Origin: Methylovirgula sp.
Lineage (GTDB): Bacteria > Pseudomonadota > Alphaproteobacteria > Rhizobiales > Beijerinckiaceae
Assembly: GCA_030038595.1 (NCBI GenBank)
Contig: JASHSW010000097.1
Coordinates: forward strand, 1 to 16,542
Length of the DNA stretch: 16,542 nucleotides
Direction: 5' to 3'
A program made the translations under genes and the position numbers. Shown in pieces: positions 8,075 through 16,383 of the stretch (positions are counted from its first letter, which is position 1; the number at the start of each line of letters is the position of its first letter). The notes below the pieces were generated by a model. That model worked only from the letters and a program-made list of their open reading frames with translations. It did no database searches and was not told where the DNA came from.

Positions 8075-8752
8075 TCACTCCGAGAAGTGTTGCCCCCTAC
8101 GGCTCGCGCTGCCGAAAGTTTGCACGAGGCCCGTTGCCAGGGAAGCGCTCGACAGGATCGCGAACGATCCGAGCCCGAGGAGCGCAATGAGCACGAGAAT
8201 CACTGGATCGGCGACATTGGCAAGCGCCAGGATGCCGAGCACGATCGCCGCCAATCCGGCAAGCACCTGCAGACCCGCCGATTCTGCGGCGGAGTCCTGC
8301 ATGAAACGCGTCAGCGTGGGGTCCTCCGAAGCGTCGATCGTCAGCACCCGTAGGCGTTTGTTGAAACCGCTGCTGAGAATCAACGCACCGCCGAAGGCAA
8401 TGACCGAGATCGCGACCAGGTCCGCCGGAATTTTGCCAAGCAGCGCCAGGATGCCCAGCACGATGCCCGCGGCGCCGGCCAGGAATATGGTGGATACGCC
8501 GTTGGCGGCTATTTCAACCGCGCTCTCACTCTGGCTGTTGCGTGCGAAAATTCGGCCGACCTCGGCGATCGCGGCGGCGCCATAGATCAGCAAACCGACG
8601 CCGAACATGATCGTGGCGACCGCCACCAGAAACGTCGGGGCTACTCCGGCGAGACCGAGTATTGTTAATACAACGACGGCGAGGCCCGCCACCGATTCCG
8701 GTATCAGATCGGTATTCGAAACTCCCCGCGCGCCGACATCTGCTAAAGCCAT
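8075..8752 (-). CDS. Six-helix membrane protein of three repeated hairpins (HdeD/DUF308-like)
   Basis: This 225-residue protein has no name I can assign with certainty. It has three copies of a roughly 40-residue unit, at residues 21-60, 91-130 and 164-204, each two hydrophobic helices joined by a short turn. Units 2 and 3 share IVLGILAL nearly exactly and both end in ILSS; unit 1 reads VVLTILGL. A turn Pro is present in all three. This predicts six membrane helices with two charged connecting loops of about 30 residues. The pattern resembles the HdeD/DUF308 family, whose E. coli member is linked to acid resistance at high cell density; the link is my inference from layout, not a search. The ATG at 8752 is certain: AAAGGAGG sits 5 bases upstream, whereas the longer frame to 8806 has no such signal. 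It is monocistronic, convergent with kup and divergent from mutS. Confidence 0.75.
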   Translation of the reverse strand: MALADVGARGVSNTDLIPESVAGLAVVVLTILGLAGVAPTFLVAVATIMFGVGLLIYGAAAIAEVGRIFARNSQSESAVEIAANGVSTIFLAGAAGIVLGILALLGKIPADLVAISVIAFGGALILSSGFNKRLRVLTIDASEDPTLTRFMQDSAAESAGLQVLAGLAAIVLGILALANVADPVILVLIALLGLGSFAILSSASLATGLVQTFGSASRRGQHFSE

Positions 8753-9058
8753 GACTTCCTCCTTTGTCGATGCCAGGGGCGGTTGCGTGGCGTTCCTCGC
8801 TGCCACCCAAGCTCACGATGCCCCGCCACAGGATGATCATGGCCAAAGAGGAAGCGCCCCACCCCGGGCCTTAGCCCCTTCGCATATGTTCCGGCATGAG
8901 AGACGTTCAAGCGGCGGAGCGCGCAGCGGCTATAATATTTCGGTGACAAGCATCGCAATTTCGGTGCAGGCCGCGCGCCGATGCTCGAAGAGACAGGCAA
9001 AGTTCCGCTACAACGACGCGCGCGTGCATGGAACCGCGGCCTTTGCTAATGTCGCGGA
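8753..9058. other. Divergent intergenic region between the membrane-protein gene and mutS
   Basis: The 306-base gap holds no gene I can support. Next to the leftward gene is the strong ribosome binding site (plus-strand 8756-8765). For that gene a weak promoter TTGAAC-N18-TATGCG can be drawn on the minus strand (8881-8910). A better -10 box, TATAAT, points toward mutS at 8931-8936. The two candidate -35 boxes share the same few bases around 8905-8911, so the divergent promoters may compete or share an activator. No tRNA or known riboswitch fold is apparent. Confidence 0.4.
8906..8936 (+). promoter_or_regulatory. Possible promoter of mutS
   Basis: A perfect TATAAT (8931-8936) is preceded by TTCAAG (8906-8911), which matches a -35 box only partly and with a long 19-base spacer. 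The transcript would have a leader of roughly 115 bases before the mutS ATG. The perfect -10 in GC-rich DNA is the main argument. Confidence 0.35.
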
Positions 9059-11785
9059 ATGCAGCGCGCGACAGGCGATCCGCCGTTCCCCGATCCGAAC
9101 CGCTCCGCCGATCGGCCGGACGGCGCTGAGGCGGCGGCCAAGACCACGCCGCTCGTCGCCCAGTACATCGAAATCAAATCGGTCAATCCCGATTGCCTAT
9201 TGTTTTACAGGCTGGGCGATTTCTACGAACTGTTCTTTTCCGACGCGGAGATCGCCTCACGCGCGCTCGGCATCGTGCTGACGAAACGCGGCAAACACAT
9301 GGGGCGCGACATTCCAATGTGCGGCGTGCCCGTTGAGCGCGCCGACGATTATCTCTCGCGACTGATCGCGCTTGGACATCGCGTCGCCGTCTGCGAACAG
9401 ATCGAGGATCCCGCCGCGGCGCGCAAGCGCGGCAACCAATCGGTCGTCAAGCGCGATGTCGTGCGGTTGGTAACGCCCGGCACGATCACCGAGGAGAAGC
9501 TGCTTGATCCGGGGCGGGCCAATTGCCTCGTAGCGGTGGTCCGGCAGCGTCACTCGGAAACCCAATCCGTCTACGGTATTGCGAGTCTCGACATTTCGAC
9601 CGGCGCGTTCGGCGTGAGCGAAGTCGACGAAGCGGCACTCGGCGCCGAGCTGGCGCGCATTGAGGCCGCCGAGATCGTCGCACCGGAAGCGCTATGCGCC
9701 GAGCAAAGCTTCGCGCGCCTCGTCCGTGAAATGCGGCTCCCGCTGACGCCCATCGGCCGCGATATCGGCGGTCCCGCCGCCGAGCGCCGTCTCCTCGAGT
9801 ATTTCGGAATCGCCACGCTCGACGGACTCGGCGATTTGTCGCGCGCCGAAACCGGCGCCGCGGCCGCGGCGATCTTCTACGTCGAACGCACCCAACGCGG
9901 CGCGCGTGCCGCCTTGAGTCCGCCGACGCGCATCCGGTTCGACGCGCATATGGAGATTGACGCGCCGACCCGCGCCAATCTCGAATTGACGCGCACGCTC
10001 GCGGGAGGTCGCGACGGAACTCTGCTCGCCGCGATCGACTGCACTGTGACGCCGGGAGGAGGACGGCTGCTCGCGGCGCGCCTCGCCGGGCCTCTGACCG
10101 AGACCGACGAGATCAACCGGCGGCTCGATGTGGTCGGCTTTCTGCGCGAAGAGAGGTCTCTGCGCGCCGATCTACGCGCCCGCCTCAAATCTGCGCCCGA
10201 TCTGGCCAGGCCGCTGGCGCGCCTTTCGCTGCAACGGAGCGGCCCGCGCGATCTCGCGGCGCTGCGCGACGGTCTCTTGGCCGCCGCGGCGCTCGCCGCG
10301 GAACTTGGCGCGCGCGCCGATCTGCCCGTCGAGCTTGCCGGTTCGGCGAAGCAGGCGGGCGGCGTCGATCCGGCGGTCGCCGTTGCGCTCGTCGAGGCGC
10401 TTGCCTCCGATCTGCCGCTGAAGACTCGCGATGGCAACTTCGTGCGCGTCGGATACGATGCGCCGCTCGATGCGACGCGCGCGTTGCGCGACGAAAGCCG
10501 GCGCGTCATCGCCGAATTGCAGGCCCGCTACTGCGGGCTGGCGGAATGCCGCCAACTCAAGGTAAAATACAATAATTTTCTCGGCTTCTTCATCGAGGTC
10601 CCGCAGGCGCAAGGCGAGAGGCTCCTCAAGCCGCCCTTCAATGCGACCTTCGTGCATCGCCAGACGATGGCCGACGCGATGCGCTTCTCGACCGCCGAGC
10701 TCACCGAACTCGAAACAAAGATCGCCTCGGCCGCCGAATCGGCCCTGGCGCGCGAGAAGGAAATTTTCGATCGGCTTGCCGGCCGTATTCTTGCCGCCGA
10801 ACGGCCGATCAAGACTGCGGCCGATGGGATGGCGGCGATCGACGTCGCCGCGGCGCTCGCCGAACTTGCCGATGCGCGTGGCTGGACGCGTCCCGAAATC
10901 GACGTCTCGCTGCGCTTCATCGTCGAAGCCGGACGCCATCCGGTCGTCGAAGCGGCGCTCGCCCAGTCGGGCAGGCCATTTGTCGCCAACGATTGCGATC
11001 TCTCCGGCAAAGACGCCGGCCGCATCGCCGTCGTGACCGGCCCGAACATGGCCGGCAAATCGACCTATCTGCGGCAAAATGCGCTGATCTCCGTGCTGGC
11101 GCAGATGGGTTCGTTCGTGCCCGCGGCGCGCTGCCAGATCGGCATCGTCGACCGGCTTTTCTCGCGCGTCGGCGCGGCCGACGATCTTGCCCGCGGCCGT
11201 TCGACCTTCATGGTGGAAATGGTCGAAACCGCAGCGATTCTCAATCAAGCTACGCCGCGTTCGTTCGTCATCCTCGACGAGATCGGTCGCGGAACCGCGA
11301 CGTTCGACGGACTGGCGATTGCCTGGGCGGTAATGGAGCATTTGCACGAAAAGAACCGGGCGCGAACGTTGTTTGCGACTCACTTCCATGAGCTGACGCA
11401 CCTTGCCAAGCACTTGCGTCGCATCGTCAACCTCACCATCCGCGTGGCGGATTGGAAGGGCGACCTCGTGTTCCTCCACGAAATCGTCAAGGGAGCGGCG
11501 GATAAATCCTACGGCATTCAGGTCGCCAAACTCGCCGGTCTTCCAGTCGCCGTGGTCGAGCGCGCCCAAACGCTGCTTGCCGAATTCGAAGCGGCGGATC
11601 GGCAAAGGCCCGTCGAGCGGCCCTTCACCGACCTACCGCTCTTTGCCGGCGCGAATGTCGCGCCAGAATCGCCGCGCCAGACCAAACTTACCGCGGCGCT
11701 CGATGCCGTCGATCCCGATGAACTGACGCCGCGCCAAGCGCTCGAGGCGCTCTACAGGTTGAAAGCAATCCGCGCCGAAGACTAG
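9059..11785 (+). CDS. mutS: DNA mismatch repair protein MutS
   Basis: This 908-residue ATPase recognises mismatches and small loops and recruits MutL. The mismatch-binding domain contains GDFYELF with the intercalating Phe55 and Glu57 of the F-X-E motif. The connector, lever and clamp domains follow, then the ATPase with Walker [10 protein letters not shown] (661-669), the FMVEMVETA signature, Walker [10 protein letters not shown] with Asp740/Glu741, and THFHELT. The C-terminus carries the helix-turn-helix dimer element around [16 protein letters not shown]. All key residues are present. The ATG at 9059 is the first possible start, because an in-frame TAA lies at 9047-9049; the ribosome binding site is weak. 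About 30 variable residues precede the conserved part, slightly more than in E. coli. The last four bases overlap the convergent hrcA gene. Confidence 0.97.
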   Translation: MQRATGDPPFPDPNRSADRPDGAEAAAKTTPLVAQYIEIKSVNPDCLLFYRLGDFYELFFSDAEIASRALGIVLTKRGKHMGRDIPMCGVPVERADDYLSRLIALGHRVAVCEQIEDPAAARKRGNQSVVKRDVVRLVTPGTITEEKLLDPGRANCLVAVVRQRHSETQSVYGIASLDISTGAFGVSEVDEAALGAELARIEAAEIVAPEALCAEQSFARLVREMRLPLTPIGRDIGGPAAERRLLEYFGIATLDGLGDLSRAETGAAAAAIFYVERTQRGARAALSPPTRIRFDAHMEIDAPTRANLELTRTLAGGRDGTLLAAIDCTVTPGGGRLLAARLAGPLTETDEINRRLDVVGFLREERSLRADLRARLKSAPDLARPLARLSLQRSGPRDLAALRDGLLAAAALAAELGARADLPVELAGSAKQAGGVDPAVAVALVEALASDLPLKTRDGNFVRVGYDAPLDATRALRDESRRVIAELQARYCGLAECRQLKVKYNNFLGFFIEVPQAQGERLLKPPFNATFVHRQTMADAMRFSTAELTELETKIASAAESALAREKEIFDRLAGRILAAERPIKTAADGMAAIDVAAALAELADARGWTRPEIDVSLRFIVEAGRHPVVEAALAQSGRPFVANDCDLSGKDAGRIAVVTGPNMAGKSTYLRQNALISVLAQMGSFVPAARCQIGIVDRLFSRVGAADDLARGRSTFMVEMVETAAILNQATPRSFVILDEIGRGTATFDGLAIAWAVMEHLHEKNRARTLFATHFHELTHLAKHLRRIVNLTIRVADWKGDLVFLHEIVKGAADKSYGIQVAKLAGLPVAVVERAQTLLAEFEAADRQRPVERPFTDLPLFAGANVAPESPRQTKLTAALDAVDPDELTPRQALEALYRLKAIRAED

Positions 11786-12873
11786 CGTCCATGCAGCAGG
11801 CGGCCGACGAGTTTCGACGTGTAGTCGACCATCGGCACGATGCGCGCGTAGTTGAGCCGCGTCGGCCCGATGACGCCAAGCACGCCGACGATTCTTCGCT
11901 GATCGTCGTGGAACGGGGCGGCGATCATCGACGAGCCGGAGAGCGAAAAGAGCTTATTCTCCGAACCGATGAAGATGCGCACGCCCTCCCCGCCTTCCGC
12001 CCGGTTCAAGAGATCGATGACGTCCTTCTGGGTTTCGAGGTCGGCGAGCAGCAGGCGGATTCGCTCAAGGTCTTCGCTGGCGGTCAGGTTTTCGAGGAGA
12101 TTGGCCTGGCCGCGGACGATCAAGTGCTGGCCCTGGCTCGCGTTGTCGACCCAGCTTGCAAGTCCGGCGGCGACGAGCCGCGTCGTCAGCTCGCCGAGTT
12201 CGGCCTTGGCGAGTTCGAGAGTCGCTTCGATCGCCGCCTTCGCCTCCGGAATCGTGCGTCCGCCGAGCCTCGCATTGAGATAATTGCTGGCCTCAATCAG
12301 CGCCGACGACGGCAGGTCGCGCGGCGTCTGCACGATGCGGTTTTCGACCGAACCGTCGGCGGCGACGAGGATTGCCAGGGCCCGTTCCGGATCGAGACGG
12401 GTGAATTCGATCTGTTTGAGCCGCGGATTCTCCTTGGTCGTGACCACCACCCCGGCGCTGCGCGTCAGCCCCGACAGCGTGCTCATCGCCTCGCTGAGCA
12501 GCGTTTCCAGCGCCTGTTCCTTCGAGGCCGCGCGGACCTGCGCCTCGATCTCGGCGCGCTCTTCGTGCCCGATGTCGCCGATCTCGAGCAGAGCGTCGAC
12601 AAAAAACCGCAGGCCGAGCTCGGTGGGCAACCGACCGGCGCTGGTATGCGGCGCATAAATCAGGCCCAGCTCCTCGAGATCCTGCATCACGTTGCGCACC
12701 GAAGCCGACGACAACGTTATGGGCAGCAGGCGCGCCAGATGGCGCGATCCGACCGGCGCGCCGTTGGCGAGATAGGATTCGACGATGTGCCGAAAGATCT
12801 CGCGCGGCCGTTCGTTGAGGCGGCCGACGGCGCTCACGTCGAGCTGCGCGGAGCGGTGCGGGTAGTCGGTCAT
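11782..12873 (-). CDS. hrcA: Heat-inducible transcription repressor HrcA
   Basis: This 363-residue regulator has the family's usual length. HrcA binds the CIRCE inverted repeat in front of groESL and sometimes dnaK operons, and is kept active by GroEL. The N-terminal winged helix spans about 18-90: [43 protein letters not shown], and the well-known [21 protein letters not shown] segment. The central GAF-like and dimerisation parts follow, and the C-terminus has the conserved [24 protein letters not shown]. The start at 12873 (MTDYPHR) fits the family; an upstream in-frame ATG at 12924 falls in a hairpin and is less likely. The ribosome binding site is poor, with AGAGG almost touching the ATG. 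No CIRCE element is visible in front of it, and neither grpE, dnaK nor rph is next to it, which is unusual. It is preceded by an unrelated kinase gene 76 bases upstream. Confidence 0.96.
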   Translation of the reverse strand: MTDYPHRSAQLDVSAVGRLNERPREIFRHIVESYLANGAPVGSRHLARLLPITLSSASVRNVMQDLEELGLIYAPHTSAGRLPTELGLRFFVDALLEIGDIGHEERAEIEAQVRAASKEQALETLLSEAMSTLSGLTRSAGVVVTTKENPRLKQIEFTRLDPERALAILVAADGSVENRIVQTPRDLPSSALIEASNYLNARLGGRTIPEAKAAIEATLELAKAELGELTTRLVAAGLASWVDNASQGQHLIVRGQANLLENLTASEDLERIRLLLADLETQKDVIDLLNRAEGGEGVRIFIGSENKLFSLSGSSMIAAPFHDDQRRIVGVLGVIGPTRLNYARIVPMVDYTSKLVGRLLHGR

Positions 12874-12914
12874 GCCTCTAAAATGGCGGCGCAACCGCGC
12901 CGACGCAAGCCCGC

Positions 12915-12949
12915 GCGGCGGCATCGAGGCTCTGGTTCAGTGCCGCCGC
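12915..12949 (-). terminator. Strong GC hairpin between the kinase and hrcA genes, without a U-tract
   Basis: Directly after the kinase stop codon, a perfect 9-base stem GCGGCGGCA/TGCCGCCGC (plus-strand 12941-12949 and 12915-12923) encloses a 17-base loop. No T run follows, so it is not a standard intrinsic terminator. It may protect the kinase mRNA 3' end, act with Rho, or weaken read-through into hrcA. Confidence 0.35.
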
Positions 12950-15151
12950 TCAACTTGCGACCTGGCGCGGGGCTAGAAGCTGATGGATCTTCTCGGCAAG
13001 TTCGGCGCGCGCGAACGGCTTGGGCAGAAGCAGAACGCCTTGCCCGAACTTACCGCGTTCGATGAGCGCATCCTGCGCATAGCCGGTCGTAAGAAGAATT
13101 TTCAGTTGCGGCCGCAGTCGACGCGCTTCTTCAGCGAGTTCCGTTCCATTCATCCCAGGCAAGCCGACGTCGCTGAAAAGTAGCGCGAAATCGTTGCTCT
13201 CTCGCAACGTCTCAAGCGCCGTTTTGGCATTGCCTGCCTCGCGTACGCGATAACCGAGGTCACGCAGGATCTCGGCCGAATAGGCACGAACATCGGGATC
13301 GTCTTCAACAACCAACACCGTTCCTTGCGCCTGTTCCTCGGCGCTCTCCCCGGCGTCGGCATGTTGCAGCGCGCTCGCTTCTTCGACGTGAGCGCGGGGC
13401 AGATAGAGCGTGATCGTGGTTCCTTGGCCCGGCACGCTGTCGATCTTGACGTGCCCGCCCGTCTGTTTGATGAACCCATAGACTTGGCTCAAGCCGAGAC
13501 CGGTGCCCTGCCCGATCGGCTTGGTGGAAAAGAACGGCTCGAAGACCCGATCGAGCACGTCACTCTCAATACCTTTGCCGGTATCGGAAATCGACAACAC
13601 CACATATTGGCCGGGCGTGATTTCGCCAGTTTCCTCCTCCGTCACTTGGCAATTGCTGGCGGTGATCGTCAATCGCCCGTGGCCGTCCATCGCGTCGCGC
13701 GCGTTGATGGCGATGTTGAGGATCGCATTGTCGAGCTGGTTCAGGTCGGCAAACGCCGGCCAGAGGCCGGGCGCGACATGCGTCGCAACTTCGATGTTCT
13801 CGCCGAGCGTACGACGCAGGAGGTCGGACATCGAAGCCAACATCGCGACGAGGTCGGCGGCGCGTGGTTCAAGCGGCTGGCGGCGCGAAAAGACAAGCAA
13901 ACGCTGGGTTAGGACCGCACCGCGATTCGCCGCGTCGAATGCGTTGCTCGCCCAGTGATTGAGCCGCGAATCGCCGTCTTGCGTATATTTCTTCAATAGC
14001 TCGAGATTGCCCAGAACGGCGGTGAGGAGATTGTTGAAATCGTGGGCGATGCCGCCGGTGAGCTGGCCGATCGATTCAAGCTTCTGCGCCTGGCGTAGTT
14101 GCGCTTCCGCCTGCTCGCGCTCGGCGACGGCTCGGTTGCGCTCTCGGTCGGCGCGAGCCAAGGCGTCGTAGGCGTTGACCTGGCGCACCAGCAGCCAGAG
14201 AATGAAACCGAGCGTCACGACGCAGAGCGCCGCGGCTGCGGCAGCCAGTGCCGCAGCCTGATACCAGTCGGATAGGATTTGGTGGATCGCCTTGCTGATA
14301 TTGACGACCAGCGGGAAATGTTTGATCGGCATGGTCGCCACGAGACGCGCTTGCCCGTCAAGCGCTTTTGCGACTTCGTATGTGACCGGCTGTCCGTCCC
14401 GCAAGATTCCGCTGAACGAGGCGATGTGGAAGACGTGGCCAACGCCGTTCAACGGAGGATAGCGCGCCAACAGCATTGCGTCGCGACGCCACAAACTAAC
14501 GGCGCCGTGGCTGCCGATGCCCAATGTTCTGTAGAGATTCTCGAAATAGCTGAGATCGATTGCTGCCGCAACGATACCGAGGAATCTGCCGGATGAGCTG
14601 TCGACACGCCGGGCGAGATAGATTACCCAAGTCCCGTTGCGGTTTTGCACCGGCTCGCTGAGATAGGCTGCGGCATCCGGACTGTTCCGCAGCGCGCCAT
14701 AGTAATCGCTGCCTGCCACATTGGTGTCAGGAGGGGGGTTCCGACTCGACGAGTTGACGAGCCGCCCATCGAACCCGATCATGCTCACCGACGCGAGCTG
14801 CGGTATGCCGACGATCCGCGATTTCAACAGCGCATAGGTCGTGACGTCCGATTCAACGCGGATGAACTCTTGCGGAGTCGTCACCCCGTCGAGAGCGAGA
14901 TCCTGCTGCAAGCTCGTGAGAACAAGGTCGACGCTTTGCAGCGTTCGCTCGGTTTCCTCGGCGAGCAGCAAATCGAGCGCCATCAATTCGCGCTTTTCGT
15001 CGTTCATGTCGCGTAGGCGCAACTCGCGAACGGTCAGGCCCGCTAAAACGCAGACCAGCAGCATGATCAGAACGCCGCCGCCGATGATGATAGGTTTCGG
15101 CTTTAGGAGCGAGCCGACACGAAACCAGCCGCGACCTGGAAGCAAAGGCAT
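12950..15151 (-). CDS. Hybrid sensor histidine kinase with periplasmic Cache-type sensor and C-terminal receiver
   Basis: This 733-residue membrane protein couples an outside signal to phosphotransfer. Helix 1 (about 21-41) and helix 2 (about 297-323) flank a 255-residue periplasmic region whose layout fits a dCache/PDC ligand sensor. A coiled coil (about 328-360) leads to the H-box GGIAHDFNNLL with the phosphorylated His370. The ATPase domain shows the N-box NIAINARDAMDG (479-490), the G1 box DTGKGI (523-528), FEPFFSTK and the G2 box GQGTGLGLSQVYGF. The receiver domain (611-725) has the acidic group EDD (616-618), the acceptor Asp661, Thr688 and Lys711, so it looks functional. There is no Hpt domain and no partner regulator next to it, so the output is unknown. 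The start is well supported by AAAGGAGG just before the ATG, with a rather short 3-base gap. It lies 111 bases after fabH, behind a terminator. Confidence 0.92.
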   Translation of the reverse strand: MPLLPGRGWFRVGSLLKPKPIIIGGGVLIMLLVCVLAGLTVRELRLRDMNDEKRELMALDLLLAEETERTLQSVDLVLTSLQQDLALDGVTTPQEFIRVESDVTTYALLKSRIVGIPQLASVSMIGFDGRLVNSSSRNPPPDTNVAGSDYYGALRNSPDAAAYLSEPVQNRNGTWVIYLARRVDSSSGRFLGIVAAAIDLSYFENLYRTLGIGSHGAVSLWRRDAMLLARYPPLNGVGHVFHIASFSGILRDGQPVTYEVAKALDGQARLVATMPIKHFPLVVNISKAIHQILSDWYQAAALAAAAAALCVVTLGFILWLLVRQVNAYDALARADRERNRAVAEREQAEAQLRQAQKLESIGQLTGGIAHDFNNLLTAVLGNLELLKKYTQDGDSRLNHWASNAFDAANRGAVLTQRLLVFSRRQPLEPRAADLVAMLASMSDLLRRTLGENIEVATHVAPGLWPAFADLNQLDNAILNIAINARDAMDGHGRLTITASNCQVTEEETGEITPGQYVVLSISDTGKGIESDVLDRVFEPFFSTKPIGQGTGLGLSQVYGFIKQTGGHVKIDSVPGQGTTITLYLPRAHVEEASALQHADAGESAEEQAQGTVLVVEDDPDVRAYSAEILRDLGYRVREAGNAKTALETLRESNDFALLFSDVGLPGMNGTELAEEARRLRPQLKILLTTGYAQDALIERGKFGQGVLLLPKPFARAELAEKIHQLLAPRQVAS

Positions 15152-15223
15152 TTTCCTCCTTTGACTCCAAATTCCGCACGAACACGGGATCAGAGCGGCA
15201 ATCTTAACAGGACCGCAACTGCA

Positions 15224-15263
15224 AAGGAAGAAAAAGCGGATTCTCCAATCGCGGCGCCGCTTT
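15224..15263 (-). terminator. Intrinsic terminator overlapping the fabH stop
   Basis: On the minus strand AAAGCGG (plus-strand 15257-15263) pairs perfectly with CCGCTTT (plus-strand 15233-15239), and the transcript continues with a T-rich stretch TTCTTCCTTT. The stem begins at the last base of the fabH TGA stop codon. The 17-base loop also contains part of the self-complementary GCGGCGCCGC. This would end the fabH transcript before the kinase gene. Confidence 0.5.
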
Positions 15264-16255
15264 CACCAGCGCAACAGCGCGCTGCCCCAGGCCATTCCCG
15301 CGCCGATGGCCATCATCGCGATGAGATCGCCTTGCTTCAACCTTCCGGCGCGATTGGCTTCGTCAAGCGAGATCGGCAGCGAGGCGCTTGAAGTATTGCC
15401 GTAGCGGTCAATATTGAGCCAACATTTATGGCGCGGGATGCCGAGGCGATCGACTACCGACTCGACGATGCGCGCGTTGGCCTGATGCGAGATGACGTGA
15501 TCGACTGCGCCGGGCTTTAGTCCGTTGGCGGCGAGCGCTTCGAGGATGGCGTCGGGAAGAACGCGAACCGCGAACTTGTAAATCTCGCGGCCGTTCATCG
15601 CGATCTTGTGCATTTTCTTGGCGAGGACTTCTTCGGATTGCGGATATCGGCTGCCGCCTCCCGGAATCGATAGGATCGAAGCCGCGCTGCCGTCCGAGTG
15701 AAGATGCGCGGAGAGCAAGCCGCGCGACGGATCGGGCGTCGGCCCCATGACGAGCGCGCCGGCGGCATCGCCGAAGAGCACGCAGCTGCCGCGATCGGAC
15801 CAATCGACCAGCCGGCTCAGGATTTCGGCGCCGACGACGAGCACGCGTTTGGCTTCGCCGCTGCGGATGAACTGATCGGCGATGCTGATCCCGTAAAGCG
15901 ACCCGGCGCAGGCCGCGGACAGATCGAATGCAAAGGCGCGCATCGCGCCGAGCTTGGCTTGGACGATCACCGCGCAGGAGGGCATCTGCATATCGGGCGA
16001 AATCGTCCCGACGACGATCATGTCGAGTGCGGCTGGGTCGACGCCCGCCATCGCCAAGGCACGTTTCGCGGCCTCGACCGCCATGTCCGAAGTTGCTTCG
16101 TCATCGGCAGCGATATGACGCTCTTTGATCCCCGTCCGTTCGGTGATCCAGGCGCTCGACGTGTTGACGATTTTTTCGAGGTCTCGGTTGGTGAGTATCC
16201 GTGACGGGGCGTAAACGCCCGTCCCCAAGACATGGGAATACGCCAAAGCAACCAC
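15263..16255 (-). CDS. fabH: Beta-ketoacyl-ACP synthase III (FabH-type)
   Basis: This is a condensing enzyme of the FabH family, which joins an acyl-CoA to malonyl-ACP to start a fatty acid or related chain. Counting from the most upstream possible start (TTG at 16279), the catalytic triad is intact: Cys124 in AACAGSLYG, His265 in HQANARI and Asn295 in DRYGNTSSAS. The C-terminal GAGMAWGSALLRW is also typical. No in-frame ATG exists near the beginning. Candidates are TTG 16279, GTG 16255 and TTG 16246. Comparison with E. coli FabH, whose GTG motif lies about six residues from the start, favours 16255 or 16246, and a possible promoter just upstream argues against 16279. The gene is not next to plsX, rpmF or ihfA, so it may be a second FabH with another acyl preference rather than the housekeeping one. 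I am confident of the family but not of the substrate. Confidence 0.92.
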   Translation of the reverse strand: MVALAYSHVLGTGVYAPSRILTNRDLEKIVNTSSAWITERTGIKERHIAADDEATSDMAVEAAKRALAMAGVDPAALDMIVVGTISPDMQMPSCAVIVQAKLGAMRAFAFDLSAACAGSLYGISIADQFIRSGEAKRVLVVGAEILSRLVDWSDRGSCVLFGDAAGALVMGPTPDPSRGLLSAHLHSDGSAASILSIPGGGSRYPQSEEVLAKKMHKIAMNGREIYKFAVRVLPDAILEALAANGLKPGAVDHVISHQANARIVESVVDRLGIPRHKCWLNIDRYGNTSSASLPISLDEANRAGRLKQGDLIAMMAIGAGMAWGSALLRW

Positions 16256-16281
16256 CCCCGCCTGCCCCGCAGCACGCAACC

Positions 16282-16310
16282 GGCATAGGACGAAACGGAG
16301 GGGACCGCAA
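16282..16310 (-). promoter_or_regulatory. Possible promoter of fabH
   Basis: On the minus strand TTGCGG (16305-16310) and TATGCC (16282-16287) are 17 bases apart. The -10 match is only partial. If real, transcription would begin near 16275, downstream of the TTG at 16279, and translation would have to start at 16255 or 16246. Confidence 0.28.
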
Positions 16311-16383
16311 ATCTAACGGCCGAGTCGACCCAACGTTCGGCTGCGCGACGATGGGATCAGAGCCGACATCGGCAAACGCGCGA

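Noticed and set aside
10172..11605. A 477-codon minus-strand open frame inside mutS
   Set aside because: It is fully antisense to an intact mutS and looks like a codon-bias shadow; no family features were seen.
11791..13065. A 424-codon plus-strand open frame opposite hrcA and the kinase end
   Set aside because: It is antisense to conserved genes and crosses the gap between them; its Arg/Asp/Gly-rich composition is that of a shadow frame.
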